Shown here: positions 34,935 to 44,907 of the stretch, one piece after another
How the letters are laid out: each line of letters starts with the position of its first letter
Numbering within the stretch: position 1 is the first letter of the stretch
DNA from: Paracoccaceae bacterium
Lineage (GTDB): Bacteria; Pseudomonadota; Alphaproteobacteria; Rhodobacterales; Rhodobacteraceae
Assembly (NCBI GenBank): GCA_018222585.1
Contig: JAAFAB010000015.1
Span: 1-56,017 of the forward strand
Length of the DNA stretch: 56,017 nt
Direction: 5' to 3'
Position numbers and translations under genes: made by a program
The notes under the pieces: model-generated
Seen by the model: only the letters and a program-made list of their open reading frames with translations
What the model was told of the DNA's origin: nothing
Databases searched by the model: none

Positions 34935-37103
34935 TCAGTTGTTGTAATACTTGCGCGCGTAGCCGTAGCCGGAATAGGCGCCGTAGCCGTACTTGCCGTA
35001 GCCATAGCGCCGCATCCCGCGGGGGTTGATCTGGTTCAGGACGATGCCGCTGACCGGCGCGTTGACGCTCTCGAACATGCGCAGGGCCTCGGTGACATGG
35101 GGCCGCGGCGTGCGGTTCCACTTGACCACGAAAAGGATGCTGTCACAGTTCTGCGCCAGCACCCGCGCATCGGGCACCACCAGCGCCGGGGGGGTGTCGA
35201 TAACGATGTGGTCGTATTCTTGGCGGATGGCGGCGATGAAGGCGGCGAACCGCGCCGAAGCGAAGAGGTCGGCGGCGTTGATGGAGGTCTTCTCGCCCAT
35301 CAGGACATCCGCGCCCATGGGAGGCTGTTCGTGCAGCACCACATCTGAAAACTGCGCCTCGCCGCTGATCACCGAGACCAGGCCCCGGGTCTGTTCCGAT
35401 CCCAGGTACTGGCTGAAGATGCGGCGTCGGATGTCGCCTTCGATCAGCAGCACTCGCTTGCCCATCCCGGCGAGGTTCTGGGCCAGGGCGAGGGAAACTG
35501 TGGTCTTGCCGTCCCCGGGGTAGGAGGAGGTCACCATAGTCACCTGCGGCGGGTGGTCGACATCGGAGAGCAGCAGAGAGGTGCGCAGGTTGCGGATCGC
35601 CTCGGCTGAGACCGAGGTCGGACGCTCGGCCAGGTAGGCGATGGCGTCGCGCCGGCGGCGGGCCGGAAGGACCGGGATCTGCCCCATCACCTGGTACTGG
35701 GTCTCGATCTCGACTTCCCGGGCCGTGCGGAAGGTGTTGTTGTTCGCTTCGAAGAGCATCAGGCCGGTGGTGCCGATCAGCAGCCCAAAGATGCCGCTGA
35801 TTGCCAGGATGAAGGACTTGCGGGGCTCGGAAGGATTGATCGGGATCTGGGCCTGGGACAGAATCCGGCTGTCAGCCTGCTGGACCCCCTGCTGGGCGGC
35901 GGTCTCCTTTAGGCGTGACAGGAAATACTCGTAGAGCAGCCGGCTGGCCTCGGCCTCCCGGGTCAGCTGCTGCAGTTCGATCAGATCCGAGCTCTGGCGT
36001 TCAAACTGCGCCGACAGGGCGGTCTCGGAGTCCTGCAGCGCCTCGAGCTGGGTCTCGGCCCGTTGCAGCTCCTGCCTGGTCTGGCCGAGGATCTGTTGGA
36101 AGCGCAGATCGAAGGCGCGCGCGCCCTCGGGCGTGTCGATCTGGTCGAGAAGCTGGGAGAGCTGCATCCTGGAGGGCACGGCGGCGGCCTTCTCGGCCGG
36201 GGTCCCGGCGGAGGTCAGGCGCTCCAGCCGCAGGCGGATCTCGTCCCGAGTCATCAGGGTGGACTGGATACGGTCACGCAGGTCCTTGATCTGCCGGTCG
36301 AGCGCCGCCAGGGCGTCCTCGCTGACCAAATCGGTGCTGGAGTTGAAGGCCTTGACCCGGGCCTCGGCGCCTTCCAGCTCTCCCTGCAGCTCGCTGACCC
36401 GGTTGGTCAGCCAGGCGGTGGCCTGCTCGGTGGCCTCGAACTTCGCGTCCAGCTGGTCCTGGATGTAGAAGCGGGCGATGGTATCGGCGATGGTGGCCGA
36501 CTTTTCCGGGGTCTGCGTGGTGACCGCGATCTCGAAGACCAGGCTCTGCGGCAGGTTGCGGATCTGGCTCTTGCTGAGCAGCGTATTGATCAGGCGGTCC
36601 TGGGTGCGGCGGGCGTCACTCTCGTCGGCGTCCTCCCCGGCCTGCCCGCCCTCATCGCCGCCGATCAGGCTGCCGAGGCGGGTGGACAGCTTGTTGCGCA
36701 GGGAAGGTTCGCGCAGCGCCGAGTTGAACTCGGGATCCTCGATCAGATTGAGGGCGGTGACCACCTTGCCCAGCAGGTTGCGGCTGCGCAGCACCTCGAC
36801 CTCGGAATAGATCGTCGCGGAATCGGTGCCGAGACCGGCCATGACGCTGTCCAAGTCCAGCACCTGGGCCTCGCGGTTTTCCAGCATGACCACGGCCTTG
36901 GCGGTGTAGAGCGGCACCGCGACGCGATAGACGTAGAAGGCCCCGAGGAAGAAAGCGACCATGGTGGCCGCCAGCAGCACCCACTTGCCGCGCCAGATTA
37001 GGCCGAACAGGGAACTGAGATCGATGACGCGTTCGTCCTCGGCGGGCAGGCTGCGTCCAGATGTGCCGAAATTCGGATTGGACTGGTTCATCACTGAAGG
37101 CAT
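34935..37103 (-). CDS. Wzc-like polysaccharide co-polymerase and tyrosine kinase
   Basis: A 722-residue inner-membrane protein. A Wzz chain-length domain lies between two helices (WVLLAATMVAFFLGAFYVY near residue 40; FILAISGIFGLLIGTTGLML near 430) and contains a long coiled coil. The cytoplasmic BY-kinase has Walker A SSYPGDGKTT (about 527-536), Walker A' VLLIEGDIRRR and Walker B HIVIDTPPALV. The C-terminal tail (YGYGKYGYGAYSGYGYARKYYNN region) holds about ten tyrosines for autophosphorylation. It controls chain length and drives export with the Wza-like protein. The ATG at 37103 lacks a clear ribosome site. Confidence 0.94.
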   Translation of the reverse strand: MPSVMNQSNPNFGTSGRSLPAEDERVIDLSSLFGLIWRGKWVLLAATMVAFFLGAFYVYRVAVPLYTAKAVVMLENREAQVLDLDSVMAGLGTDSATIYSEVEVLRSRNLLGKVVTALNLIEDPEFNSALREPSLRNKLSTRLGSLIGGDEGGQAGEDADESDARRTQDRLINTLLSKSQIRNLPQSLVFEIAVTTQTPEKSATIADTIARFYIQDQLDAKFEATEQATAWLTNRVSELQGELEGAEARVKAFNSSTDLVSEDALAALDRQIKDLRDRIQSTLMTRDEIRLRLERLTSAGTPAEKAAAVPSRMQLSQLLDQIDTPEGARAFDLRFQQILGQTRQELQRAETQLEALQDSETALSAQFERQSSDLIELQQLTREAEASRLLYEYFLSRLKETAAQQGVQQADSRILSQAQIPINPSEPRKSFILAISGIFGLLIGTTGLMLFEANNNTFRTAREVEIETQYQVMGQIPVLPARRRRDAIAYLAERPTSVSAEAIRNLRTSLLLSDVDHPPQVTMVTSSYPGDGKTTVSLALAQNLAGMGKRVLLIEGDIRRRIFSQYLGSEQTRGLVSVISGEAQFSDVVLHEQPPMGADVLMGEKTSINAADLFASARFAAFIAAIRQEYDHIVIDTPPALVVPDARVLAQNCDSILFVVKWNRTPRPHVTEALRMFESVNAPVSGIVLNQINPRGMRRYGYGKYGYGAYSGYGYARKYYNN

Positions 37104-37404
37104 CTCACGCTGAATATTCCAAGAAGCAAAATCGTGGTCGTCCTGTCGACACGGGGATCAAGCGGTTAGTCGACGGGAAAAGGTTTTCCAGAAAATCGAT
37201 ATCTTTCCGGTCGGTTGGGAACAAGCGCACATGCGGGCGATGGCTGAAGGAACTGCCCTTGTTCATTGATAGCGGGTTCGGTTGCCTTTCCAAAAGCAGA
37301 TTTGCCCCTCTGGGCTGTTTCCCGCCACCCCTGGCCGCCTTCTTTCGGCTCCTGTTTTCGTCCCTGTTTCCACCGCGGGCCCCTCGCCTCGTTCCGCCGC
37401 TGTG
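37104..37404. other. Intergenic region between the polymerase and kinase genes
   Basis: No supported gene. Both flanking genes are on the minus strand, so the region could hold the promoter of the Wzc-like gene. It is less GC-rich near the kinase gene. No terminator was found. Confidence 0.4.
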
Positions 37405-38859
37405 CTATTCCGCCGGGCGGGCGTTGCCGGGATGCAGGCGCCGGGCGGGCATGGGCGGGGCTTTCCAGACCAGGCGGTTGCGGCGGGCGAACATCATGAC
37501 GGCATAGGCCAGGAAGCCCGAGGCGAACATTGGTGCCACGCCGTTCAGCGCGCCGCGCATGATGATCAGGATGAAGCCGGCGAGGATCGCGTAGAGGAAG
37601 AAGGCGGACATCTCGATGTCGTGGCGGCTCAGCCGGGCGCCGCGCAGTTCGACGCGGTTGACGGTGTAGCCGAGGATACAGAACAGCACCAGTGGACCGA
37701 GCAGCCCGAAGGCCATGAGGGCCTCGGCCGGCAGCGGGCTGGACACATTGGTGTACCAGGCGTTCATGCCGGTCGAGACGATCTCGCCGGTATCGATCGG
37801 CTTGCCGGGCCAGAGGGCGCGGGGAATGAAGAACAGCACCACCCCGAGGAAGTTGTTGCCCCATCTCAGGCCGCCGATGTCGCGGTCGAGGAACTCGATG
37901 GTCTGGGCGATCCAGACGAAGCCGTCGAAATCCACCCGCAGCATGTAGGCGACGAGGATGGTGCGGTCGAAGCGGCCGGTGATGTTCTGCAGGATCTGCG
38001 ACAGGGGGATGTTCTCGTCCGCCAAGGCCTTGATGGCCGGGAAGACCAGCAGCAGGACGGCAACCCCGGCGAGGAAGACCAGCGCCTTGGTGCGCGGGCG
38101 CGTGAGATCCAGGTAGCAGCAGCCGATGGCAATGAGGATGCCGAAGAGCACGAAACGCGGCAGTGCCGGTATATAGTTGATGACTAGGAAGAAGGGCAGG
38201 AAGAACAGCGCCGCCCACAGGTTCTGCCGGCGCAGGGCGGGGCTCTGGGCGAAGCGGCTGATGTAGATCATCATCACCAGGGCCAGCAGGCTGGTCGAGC
38301 GGCTGATGAAGGTGAATTGTTCCCTCATGCCGCCGAAGTTGCGCTCCCCGAAACGGCTGGTCAGCAGCGCCGAGGGCCCGGCGGCGAGGGCGATCAGGAT
38401 GGCGGCCAGGGCAATGCCCCAGGCCCATCGGGAATAGAAGCGCACCTCGGGGAGGTTGTGCAGCGACGGCAGGGTGTTGCCCGACCGCGCCGGCAGGCCC
38501 CGGGCCTGCGACAGGCTGATGCCGAGCATGTAGAAGAACTGCGAGGCCGCGCAGAGCCCGTAGGCCATGGCGGTGTAGTTGGCGTTGAGCGGGATGAACC
38601 AGGGGTAGATCCCGATCGTGTACTGCAGCCGGGTCGGCACCGCCATGAAGACGAAGAAGAAGAAGCAGACCAAGAAATCGACCCCGCCGCGGCGCGGGCT
38701 GGAGATCGCCGCCAGCATCGCCAGTCCGGCCGACAGCACGTAGAAGGACGAGACGAAATCCGTATAGGCGGAGGAGCGCAGAAAGACCGAGGCCACCATG
38801 ATGATGGCGGCGCAGAGCATCGCGATGCCGTGGAAGACTCTGGGCAAGACTGCAGCCAT
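37405..38859 (-). CDS. Wzy-like polysaccharide polymerase
   Basis: A 484-residue membrane protein with about ten to twelve hydrophobic segments, including FLVCFFFFVFMAVPTRL, ALVFLAGVAVLLLVFPAIKAL and LGVVLFFIPRALWPGKP. A long periplasmic loop (about residues 265-380) with FDRTILVAYMLRVDFDGFVW and the PRALWPGKP box recalls O-antigen polymerases. It would join repeat units on the periplasmic face. The family is weakly conserved, so position between the kinase and glycosyltransferase genes is part of the evidence. Confidence 0.78.
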   Translation of the reverse strand: MAAVLPRVFHGIAMLCAAIIMVASVFLRSSAYTDFVSSFYVLSAGLAMLAAISSPRRGGVDFLVCFFFFVFMAVPTRLQYTIGIYPWFIPLNANYTAMAYGLCAASQFFYMLGISLSQARGLPARSGNTLPSLHNLPEVRFYSRWAWGIALAAILIALAAGPSALLTSRFGERNFGGMREQFTFISRSTSLLALVMMIYISRFAQSPALRRQNLWAALFFLPFFLVINYIPALPRFVLFGILIAIGCCYLDLTRPRTKALVFLAGVAVLLLVFPAIKALADENIPLSQILQNITGRFDRTILVAYMLRVDFDGFVWIAQTIEFLDRDIGGLRWGNNFLGVVLFFIPRALWPGKPIDTGEIVSTGMNAWYTNVSSPLPAEALMAFGLLGPLVLFCILGYTVNRVELRGARLSRHDIEMSAFFLYAILAGFILIIMRGALNGVAPMFASGFLAYAVMMFARRNRLVWKAPPMPARRLHPGNARPAE

Positions 38860-38956
38860 GATGCGGCACTTTCTCCGATATCAGAGCCTGCCCGGCTCTG
38901 ACCCGGAAACTAGTCTCTCTGCGTCCCGGGGTCGAGGCGCTTCTGACCCCGGCGGC

Positions 38957-41074
38957 TCAGGCCGGGGTGGTTGCCGCATAGATTGGCAGCCAGTCGGTGC
39001 CGGTGATATTGCCAGTGCCCGTGGTCGCCCGCCGCCAGCCAGTCAGCAGCCGGCCGTCGCCGTCCGGGCTCACGGCAGTGCCCGCGGAGTTGCGGATGAA
39101 CATCCCCTTCAGCCAGTAGCCGCCGGTCGGTGCCGAGGGCATACTCTGAGGGACACTTCGAACCTGGCCCCAGGTGGCGCTGCCGGTGTCGGCATCGCAG
39201 TCGATCAGCTGCCAGCCCTCGCTGGCGGGCATGGGCACGCCGATGCCCCGGTTCGCGGTCGAGAAGCTGTCCGAGACGCATTGCCCATACTGGTAGTTCG
39301 CCTCGGCGCTCCAGCGCAGTGCGCCGCCGCTGTTCTCGATCCGGCTGACGTTCATCACGTGGCAGCCGGCGATGGAATAGCCGAGGCATCCCGGCAGGTT
39401 GAAGGCCGTCATAGCCGATTCCGAGCTCCAGCTGCCATCGTCCGCATGGGCGGCATTGACGTAGAAGCGGTCTCCGTCCAGCACCAGGTTGCGGAACTGT
39501 ACATCGAGGATCCGGTTGCCGCCGCTGCCACCGAGATCAAAGATCGAGCCACCGCCGGACCAGATGAAGTGACTGTCGGTGATCTGGCATTGCCGGAAGC
39601 CGGCATCGCTGCTGGCACGGAAGAAGAAGCGGAAGCCGCGGAAGCCCATCAGGATGTTGTTGGACCAGGACAGGGTGCGGGTACCGGAATAGAAGCGCAC
39701 GTAGGGCATCAGCGACAGCTCGGTGACCTCGGGGTCGTGATACCCGGCGTCGCCGAACAGCAGCCCCTCCCCCCAGTCACTGTAGTTGGCGACCGCTTGG
39801 CGGGTGCGCAGGAACTGGTTGTCCGAGATGTTCAGCCCCCAGGCCCCGGCCTTGGGTGCACCCTCGCCGATGCCGAAGACATTGCCGGCCAGGGGCACGA
39901 TGCCGCCGGAGGGATCCGGTTCGCCGGGATTGGCGGGCAGGTCCGGGCCGCCGCTCGGGGCGGCGTTGTTGACGTGGATCCAGTAGTTGTTGTCGCCGTC
40001 GTTGTTGATCATCCGCACGTTCAGGCAGTCGTTGATCACGTTGCCGGTCACCGACAGGCCGAGGACGGTGCCGTTGCCCTCCTCGAAGCTGGAATCGTAG
40101 CCGCTGCGCACGAAATGGGTGCGGATCCGTTCGCCAGTGTTCTTACTGACCAGCAGGTTGCGCACTCCCAAGGCATTGATCCCCTGGCAGTCGACGAAGT
40201 GGTTACCCTGCACGATGTGCTCGCGCGAGACCGAAGTTGCCGACTGCGTCGTATGCAGCGAGATCGCATCGTCTCCGAGGTGTTCGAAGACATTGCCCTC
40301 GAAACGGGTCTGCCGGGTGCCGGAGATGTTCACCCCGCCGCGGGCGCATTCATGGATCATCGTGCCGGTCATCCGGAACGAGCGGGCGTTGCCGAACTTC
40401 ACCGCGCCCTTCTGGGACGAGCCGATGCGGCAGTCCTGGATCTCGACATCGCCGGCCGAGGGAATGTGAACGAGCCAGCGATCCTGTTCGGACTGCATGT
40501 GGTTGTCTTCCCAGGCCCCGGTGATCTGCAGGTTGCGCAGGGTGATGTTGAGCGCCGCCCCCGGCGTGCCGCCGATCACCGAGATGTCGTCGACGCTGGT
40601 TTTCAGGCCGGCGGTGTTGCCACGCCCGAGCAAGGCGAAGTCCCCCAGCCAGCCGTTGGTCGAGATCGTTGAGCCGACATAGGCAGTGCCCGACCAGATC
40701 AGCGATCCGCCGCCGGCGGTCTGGATGGTGGCCAGGGCCTGGGCCAGGACCGCGGCATCATCGGTCACCCCGTCCAGGGCCGGGTTGAAGGCCTCCAGGG
40801 CGAACTGCGGGAACCCTGCGCCGAAGCCGTTGACCGGCTGGACATAGAGCTTCACGCCGCCCGCGGTGACCAGGTGATGGTCGAGGGCCGAGAAGGGGGC
40901 TTCGAGATAGGCGAAATCCCCCGCCCGCCACAGGGTCCCCGCGCCGAAGGCGGGGACGCTGCTGGCCAGCATGGTCTGGATGGACTGGAATTCGCACAGG
41001 AAGGCCCCATCCAACATGCGAGCGGAAGGAAGGTGCTTGGAAGACCCGGCGGCAGACGGATAGATGATCGGCAT
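38957..41074 (-). CDS. Right-handed beta-helix protein (pectate-lyase-like)
   Basis: A 705-residue protein with a pectate-lyase-type beta-helix core. Its entry is NPALDGVTDDAAVLAQALAT, and IWSGTAYVGSTISTNGWLG follows. Repeated short strands with Asn/Gly turns run from about residue 150 to 560 (for example ITLRNLQITGAWEDNHMQ and TRFEGNVFEHLGDDAISLH). There is no N-terminal signal peptide, so secretion by another route or a cytoplasmic role is possible. In polysaccharide loci such proteins are lyases, hydrolases or epimerases that trim or modify the polymer. No catalytic residues could be assigned. Confidence 0.8.
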   Translation of the reverse strand: MPIIYPSAAGSSKHLPSARMLDGAFLCEFQSIQTMLASSVPAFGAGTLWRAGDFAYLEAPFSALDHHLVTAGGVKLYVQPVNGFGAGFPQFALEAFNPALDGVTDDAAVLAQALATIQTAGGGSLIWSGTAYVGSTISTNGWLGDFALLGRGNTAGLKTSVDDISVIGGTPGAALNITLRNLQITGAWEDNHMQSEQDRWLVHIPSAGDVEIQDCRIGSSQKGAVKFGNARSFRMTGTMIHECARGGVNISGTRQTRFEGNVFEHLGDDAISLHTTQSATSVSREHIVQGNHFVDCQGINALGVRNLLVSKNTGERIRTHFVRSGYDSSFEEGNGTVLGLSVTGNVINDCLNVRMINNDGDNNYWIHVNNAAPSGGPDLPANPGEPDPSGGIVPLAGNVFGIGEGAPKAGAWGLNISDNQFLRTRQAVANYSDWGEGLLFGDAGYHDPEVTELSLMPYVRFYSGTRTLSWSNNILMGFRGFRFFFRASSDAGFRQCQITDSHFIWSGGGSIFDLGGSGGNRILDVQFRNLVLDGDRFYVNAAHADDGSWSSESAMTAFNLPGCLGYSIAGCHVMNVSRIENSGGALRWSAEANYQYGQCVSDSFSTANRGIGVPMPASEGWQLIDCDADTGSATWGQVRSVPQSMPSAPTGGYWLKGMFIRNSAGTAVSPDGDGRLLTGWRRATTGTGNITGTDWLPIYAATTPA

Positions 41075-41422
41075 GTACGGCTGTCCTGGTGTGGGATGAA
41101 GATCCGGTGCGAAGCGGTGCCCGTGGCAGCGATGAGGATGGGCGGCGATGGCGAAACCGTAATTTCCATTCCGTTAAGAGCCGTTCTAACCAGCGTGCGC
41201 AGCCCCCCGGGCTCTCCTGGGTTTCGGCCCGGCCGGGCGCCGCGGGTGCTGCCTGCGCACGCAGCCTGAGGCCAATTCCGCACAAAACCGGCGGCAGGCC
41301 GGAGGGTGTCTTGACGCTCGTCGCGGCAGATGGCTCAACTGCGCCAGTCAGCCTGTCCCTGCCGGGACGCTACCTGTATTTCGAGTAGATCGCCCGTATT
41401 TCAATCAAGGAGATAGTGCCGG
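41075..41422. promoter_or_regulatory. Divergent control region with a large GC-rich hairpin
   Basis: No gene. GCGTGCGCAG (41193-41202) and its exact reverse complement at 41253-41262 enclose a 50-base GC-rich segment. The structure lies about 160 bases before the glycosyltransferase ATG. It could be a leader hairpin or attenuator. The region also contains the promoter of the beta-helix gene. Confidence 0.5.
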
Positions 41423-42631
41423 ATGCGGCCTGCCTATTCCCCTGCCGATCTCGATGTCGGCATCGTCCATGACTGGATGCCCGTCGTCGCCGGCGCCGAG
41501 CGTGTCGTTCAGCAGATGGCGGCCGTCTTTCCCAAATCGCGGGTCTATACCCTGTTCGACTTCCTCTCCGAGGACGAGCGGCGCGCCCTGCTCGGGAATC
41601 GCCCGGTCGAGGTCAGCCGGCTCAACAGCCTGCCCGGCGTGCGGCGCTACTACCGCTACCTGCTGCTGCAATGCACCCGCGCGATCGAGGAATTCGACGT
41701 CACCGGGCACGATGTGGTGCTCTCCTCCTCGGCGGCCCTGGCCAAGGGGGTGATCACCTCTCCCGATCAGCTGCATATGGCCTATGTGCACAGCCCGGCG
41801 CGCTACGCCTGGGACCTGACCCATGAATACATCAACGAGCTGGGCGGCGTCGCGGCCGGGCTGAAACGGCGCGCAGCGCGGGCGATGATGCATCGCTTCC
41901 GCCTCTGGGACATGCGCACCGTGGCCCAGGTTGACCAGTATGTCGCCAATTCCGAGTTCATCCGCCGCCGGATCTGGAAGACCTGGCGCCGCGAGGCCCG
42001 GGTGATCTATCCGCCGGTCGATACCTCCGCCTTCGGACTCGGCGAGAAGCCCAAGGAAGAGTTCTATTTCACCGCCTCGCGCATGGTGCCCTACAAGCGC
42101 ATCCCGCTGATAGTCGAGGCTTTCACGCGCCGCCCGCACCTGCGGCTGGTGGTCTCGGGCGACGGTCCCGAGATGGAGAAGGTGAGGGCCGCCGCCGGGC
42201 CCAATGTCACCCTGCTGGGCCATGCGCCCTTCGAGGTGATGCGCGATCACATGCAGCGCGCCCGCGGCTTCGTCTTCGCCGCCCGCGAGGATTTCGGCAT
42301 CGTCCCGGTCGAGGCCCAGGCCTGCGGCACCCCGGTGATCGCGCTTGGTCATGCTGGCACCGCCGAGACCGTGCGCGACCTGTCGATGGACGATCCCACC
42401 GGGGTCTGGTTCCATGACCAGACCGTCGAGGACCTGGGCGCCGCCATCGATAGGATGGAGGCCAACCTCGACGCCTTCACCCCCGAAGCCTGCCGCGCCA
42501 ATGCGATGCGCTTCACCGTCGAACGCTTCCGCGAGGAGCTGGCCGAACATGTCGGCGCCAGCCTGAACGGTCCGCGCGAGGCCCCGGCGCCCGAGCGCAG
42601 CTGGTCCCTGCCCGCCACTGTGCGGGCCTGA
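41423..42631 (+). CDS. GT4-family glycosyltransferase
   Basis: A 402-residue cytoplasmic GT-B glycosyltransferase, probably a mannosyltransferase. VGIVHDWMPVVAGAERVVQQ near the N-terminus binds the acceptor side. FYFTASRMVPYKRIPLIVEA and LVVSGDGPEMEKV belong to the nucleotide-sugar domain. AAREDFGIVPVEAQACGTPV (about residue 287 onward) is the E-x7-E motif of retaining GT4 enzymes. AAGGAGA precedes the ATG. It is the first gene of a plus-strand unit with the flippase and the first sulfotransferase. GDP-mannose from ManC is a plausible donor. Confidence 0.93.
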   Translation: MRPAYSPADLDVGIVHDWMPVVAGAERVVQQMAAVFPKSRVYTLFDFLSEDERRALLGNRPVEVSRLNSLPGVRRYYRYLLLQCTRAIEEFDVTGHDVVLSSSAALAKGVITSPDQLHMAYVHSPARYAWDLTHEYINELGGVAAGLKRRAARAMMHRFRLWDMRTVAQVDQYVANSEFIRRRIWKTWRREARVIYPPVDTSAFGLGEKPKEEFYFTASRMVPYKRIPLIVEAFTRRPHLRLVVSGDGPEMEKVRAAAGPNVTLLGHAPFEVMRDHMQRARGFVFAAREDFGIVPVEAQACGTPVIALGHAGTAETVRDLSMDDPTGVWFHDQTVEDLGAAIDRMEANLDAFTPEACRANAMRFTVERFREELAEHVGASLNGPREAPAPERSWSLPATVRA

Positions 42632-42681
42632 ACGCGCGCGCCCTCCCCCCTCCCCTCTCTCGGGTCATCGGAAGAGATGTC

Positions 42682-44010
42682 ATGAAAGTCAAAACCTCCC
42701 GCATCCTCAGGCGTCTCATGGGGATCGCCGGCATGCGCCTGCTGGCCTTCGCCCTCGCCTTCGTGCAGGCCGTGGTCGTCGCCCGGGTCTTCGGGGCCGA
42801 GGTCTTCGGAATCTATTCCTTCGCCATCTCGGTGATCACCCTGACTGGGCTGGTGGTCAGCTTCGGCCTCGACCAGTACATCATGCGCGAACTGGCAGCC
42901 CGGGGGCTGGACGTGGCGGCCCGGGATGCCGGCTTCCGGCGCATCCTGCGCCTGGCCCTGTCGCTGGTGGTGCCGCTCAGCCTGGCGACCACCCTGCTCG
43001 GCATCGCCGCCTTCTGGCTGCGCGGCGCCGGCGGGCTCTACAGCATCCCGCTCGGCATGGTCACTGCCACCTTCGGACTGCTGATGCTGCGCAAGTTCCT
43101 CGAGGCTCTGGCCCTGGGGCTGAAGCAGCCGGTGCTGTCCTTCGTCGGCAGCAAGATCGTCTTTCCGCTGGCCATGATCGTGGGGGCGGGGCTGGTCTGG
43201 CTGACAGGCGGCGCGCGCAGCGACCTAGTGATCTCGCTGGTTTACGGCGCGGCGCTGCTGCTATCGCTCTGTGCCATCGCCCTGGTGCTGCGCCGCCCGC
43301 TGGCGGCGCTGCTGCGGGGAGGCGACCCGGTGCCGCCCTCGCCCTTCGACCGCCGCCACACCCTGGTGGCGGGCTATCACCTGGTGCTGGTGCTTTCGGG
43401 GACGATGATCGCCAACCACATGGATGCGATCATGATCGCATCCATGTCGACCCCGGTCGAGGCCGCCTATGCCCGGATCGCCTGGCGCTTGGCCGAGGGG
43501 GTCACCACGCTGCAGCTCATCGCCATGCTGCAATACAAGCCCCTGATCGCCGAGGCCCATGGCTCCGGCGACCGCGCGGCCCTAGGCCAGCACATCCGCA
43601 CCCTGACCTGGATCCTCAGCCTGTCGGGCATCGCCCTCTTCGTCTTTGTCGAACTGACCGCTGACTGGCTGGTGCTGCTCTTCGGCAGCGATTTCGCCGG
43701 CGCGGCGATGACCCTGCGCGCCTATGCCGTCGGATGCCTGGCGGTGATGCTCTCGGGCTCGGGGGTTGTGCTGCTGACCATGACCGGCAACGAGCGGGCC
43801 GCCTCGCGGATCCTGTGGATCGCGCTGGTGCTCAACATCGCACTTAATCTGGCACTGATTCCCTTCCTCGGCGCCCTTGGCGCGGGCATCGCCACCGCCC
43901 TCAGCCAGTGTCTGCTCGCTATTTTGACAACCCGGGCCTGTCGCCGGTCCATTGGATTCGATCCCAGCTTTCTGACCTTGCTGCGCCAGAGGCGCAGTGG
44001 GACAAGCTGA
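42682..44010 (+). CDS. Oligosaccharide flippase (Wzx-like)
   Basis: A 442-residue integral membrane protein with about twelve to fourteen helices. RLMGIAGMRLLAFALAFVQA, VARVFGAEVFGIYSFAISVI and FGLDQYIMRELAARGLDVAA are typical of the N-terminal part of the polysaccharide transporter family. It would move lipid-linked repeat units across the inner membrane for the Wzy-like polymerase. It lies 50 bases after the glycosyltransferase and 38 before the sulfotransferase. Confidence 0.92.
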   Translation: MKVKTSRILRRLMGIAGMRLLAFALAFVQAVVVARVFGAEVFGIYSFAISVITLTGLVVSFGLDQYIMRELAARGLDVAARDAGFRRILRLALSLVVPLSLATTLLGIAAFWLRGAGGLYSIPLGMVTATFGLLMLRKFLEALALGLKQPVLSFVGSKIVFPLAMIVGAGLVWLTGGARSDLVISLVYGAALLLSLCAIALVLRRPLAALLRGGDPVPPSPFDRRHTLVAGYHLVLVLSGTMIANHMDAIMIASMSTPVEAAYARIAWRLAEGVTTLQLIAMLQYKPLIAEAHGSGDRAALGQHIRTLTWILSLSGIALFVFVELTADWLVLLFGSDFAGAAMTLRAYAVGCLAVMLSGSGVVLLTMTGNERAASRILWIALVLNIALNLALIPFLGALGAGIATALSQCLLAILTTRACRRSIGFDPSFLTLLRQRRSGTS

Positions 44011-44048
44011 GAGAAGGTCTTTGTGCGCAATTCATAGAAAGAGAAACC

Positions 44049-44894
44049 ATGTTCAAAAACGCCTCCAAGCCCAAGATGCGCAAGCCGATTCCGGCCTATA
44101 AGGCCCTGGCAGGCTACCTGAAGGAGGCCAGCTTCTCGGAGCTGGCCCATGTTGGCGCCAATGTGATCACTGGCAGCCTGGGCATGAAGAAGCCCAAGAT
44201 CTTCGCCGTCGGCATGAACAAGGCCGGCACCAGCTCGCTGCACGAGATCTTCGTCGACAACGGCTATCTCAGCTATCATGGCATCCGCTGGCGCTCAGGG
44301 CGCAACAAGATGCTGCTGAACGGCTTCGACTGCTTCAGCGACGGCCCGCCAGTGGACTTCAAGGCCCTCGACCGCGGCTTTCCCGGCTCGCGCTTCATCC
44401 TCAACGTGCGAGAGTTCGACGCTTGGGTGCTGAGCCGGCTGAAACACATCACCCGCGACAAGAAGAAGCGCGTCGGCGAGATCTTCCCCCATGACTGGGA
44501 CACCACCGAGGAGGCCATCGAGATCTGGCTGCAGGAGCGCGACCGCCACCATGCCGAGGTGATGACCTACTTTAAGGACCGTCCCGACGACCTGCTGATC
44601 GTCAATTTCATCCGTGACCCCGATGCCGCCCGCAAGGTGGCCCGCTTCCTGGGCAAGCTCGAGCCGGACAGCAAGCCCTGGGCCAACCCGGCCTCGGGGC
44701 GGGGCGGTGCACCGGAGCACCAAGTCATGCTGGATGCGGTGCTGCAGCGCAACGGTCTGGATGCCCGGGATGCCAAGCGCGACCTGATCATGCGGCGCAG
44801 TGACGCCAATGCCGGGCTGCCGATGGACACCTCGGAACTGGACGGGGCCCCCATCGTGGAGGACCCCGTGCAGGCGGCCCCGGCCCGCGCCTGA
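44049..44894 (+). CDS. Sulfotransferase-family protein 1
   Basis: A 281-residue sulfotransferase. KIFAVGMNKAGTSSLHEIF (residues 50-68) is the 5'-phosphosulfate loop, with Lys59 and Thr/Ser 61-63 at the PAPS phosphate. GSRFILNVREFDAWVLSRLK (near residue 114) fits the 3'-phosphate strand-helix with Arg and Ser. The C-terminal LLIVNFIRDPDAARKVARFL ends the fold. The ATG at 44049 follows a weak purine-rich sequence; longer frames upstream only shadow the flippase gene. It would transfer sulfate from plasmid-made PAPS to the polymer or a lipid-linked unit. Confidence 0.85.
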   Translation: MFKNASKPKMRKPIPAYKALAGYLKEASFSELAHVGANVITGSLGMKKPKIFAVGMNKAGTSSLHEIFVDNGYLSYHGIRWRSGRNKMLLNGFDCFSDGPPVDFKALDRGFPGSRFILNVREFDAWVLSRLKHITRDKKKRVGEIFPHDWDTTEEAIEIWLQERDRHHAEVMTYFKDRPDDLLIVNFIRDPDAARKVARFLGKLEPDSKPWANPASGRGGAPEHQVMLDAVLQRNGLDARDAKRDLIMRRSDANAGLPMDTSELDGAPIVEDPVQAAPARA

Positions 44895-44907
44895 CCTGAT
44901 ATTTCCG

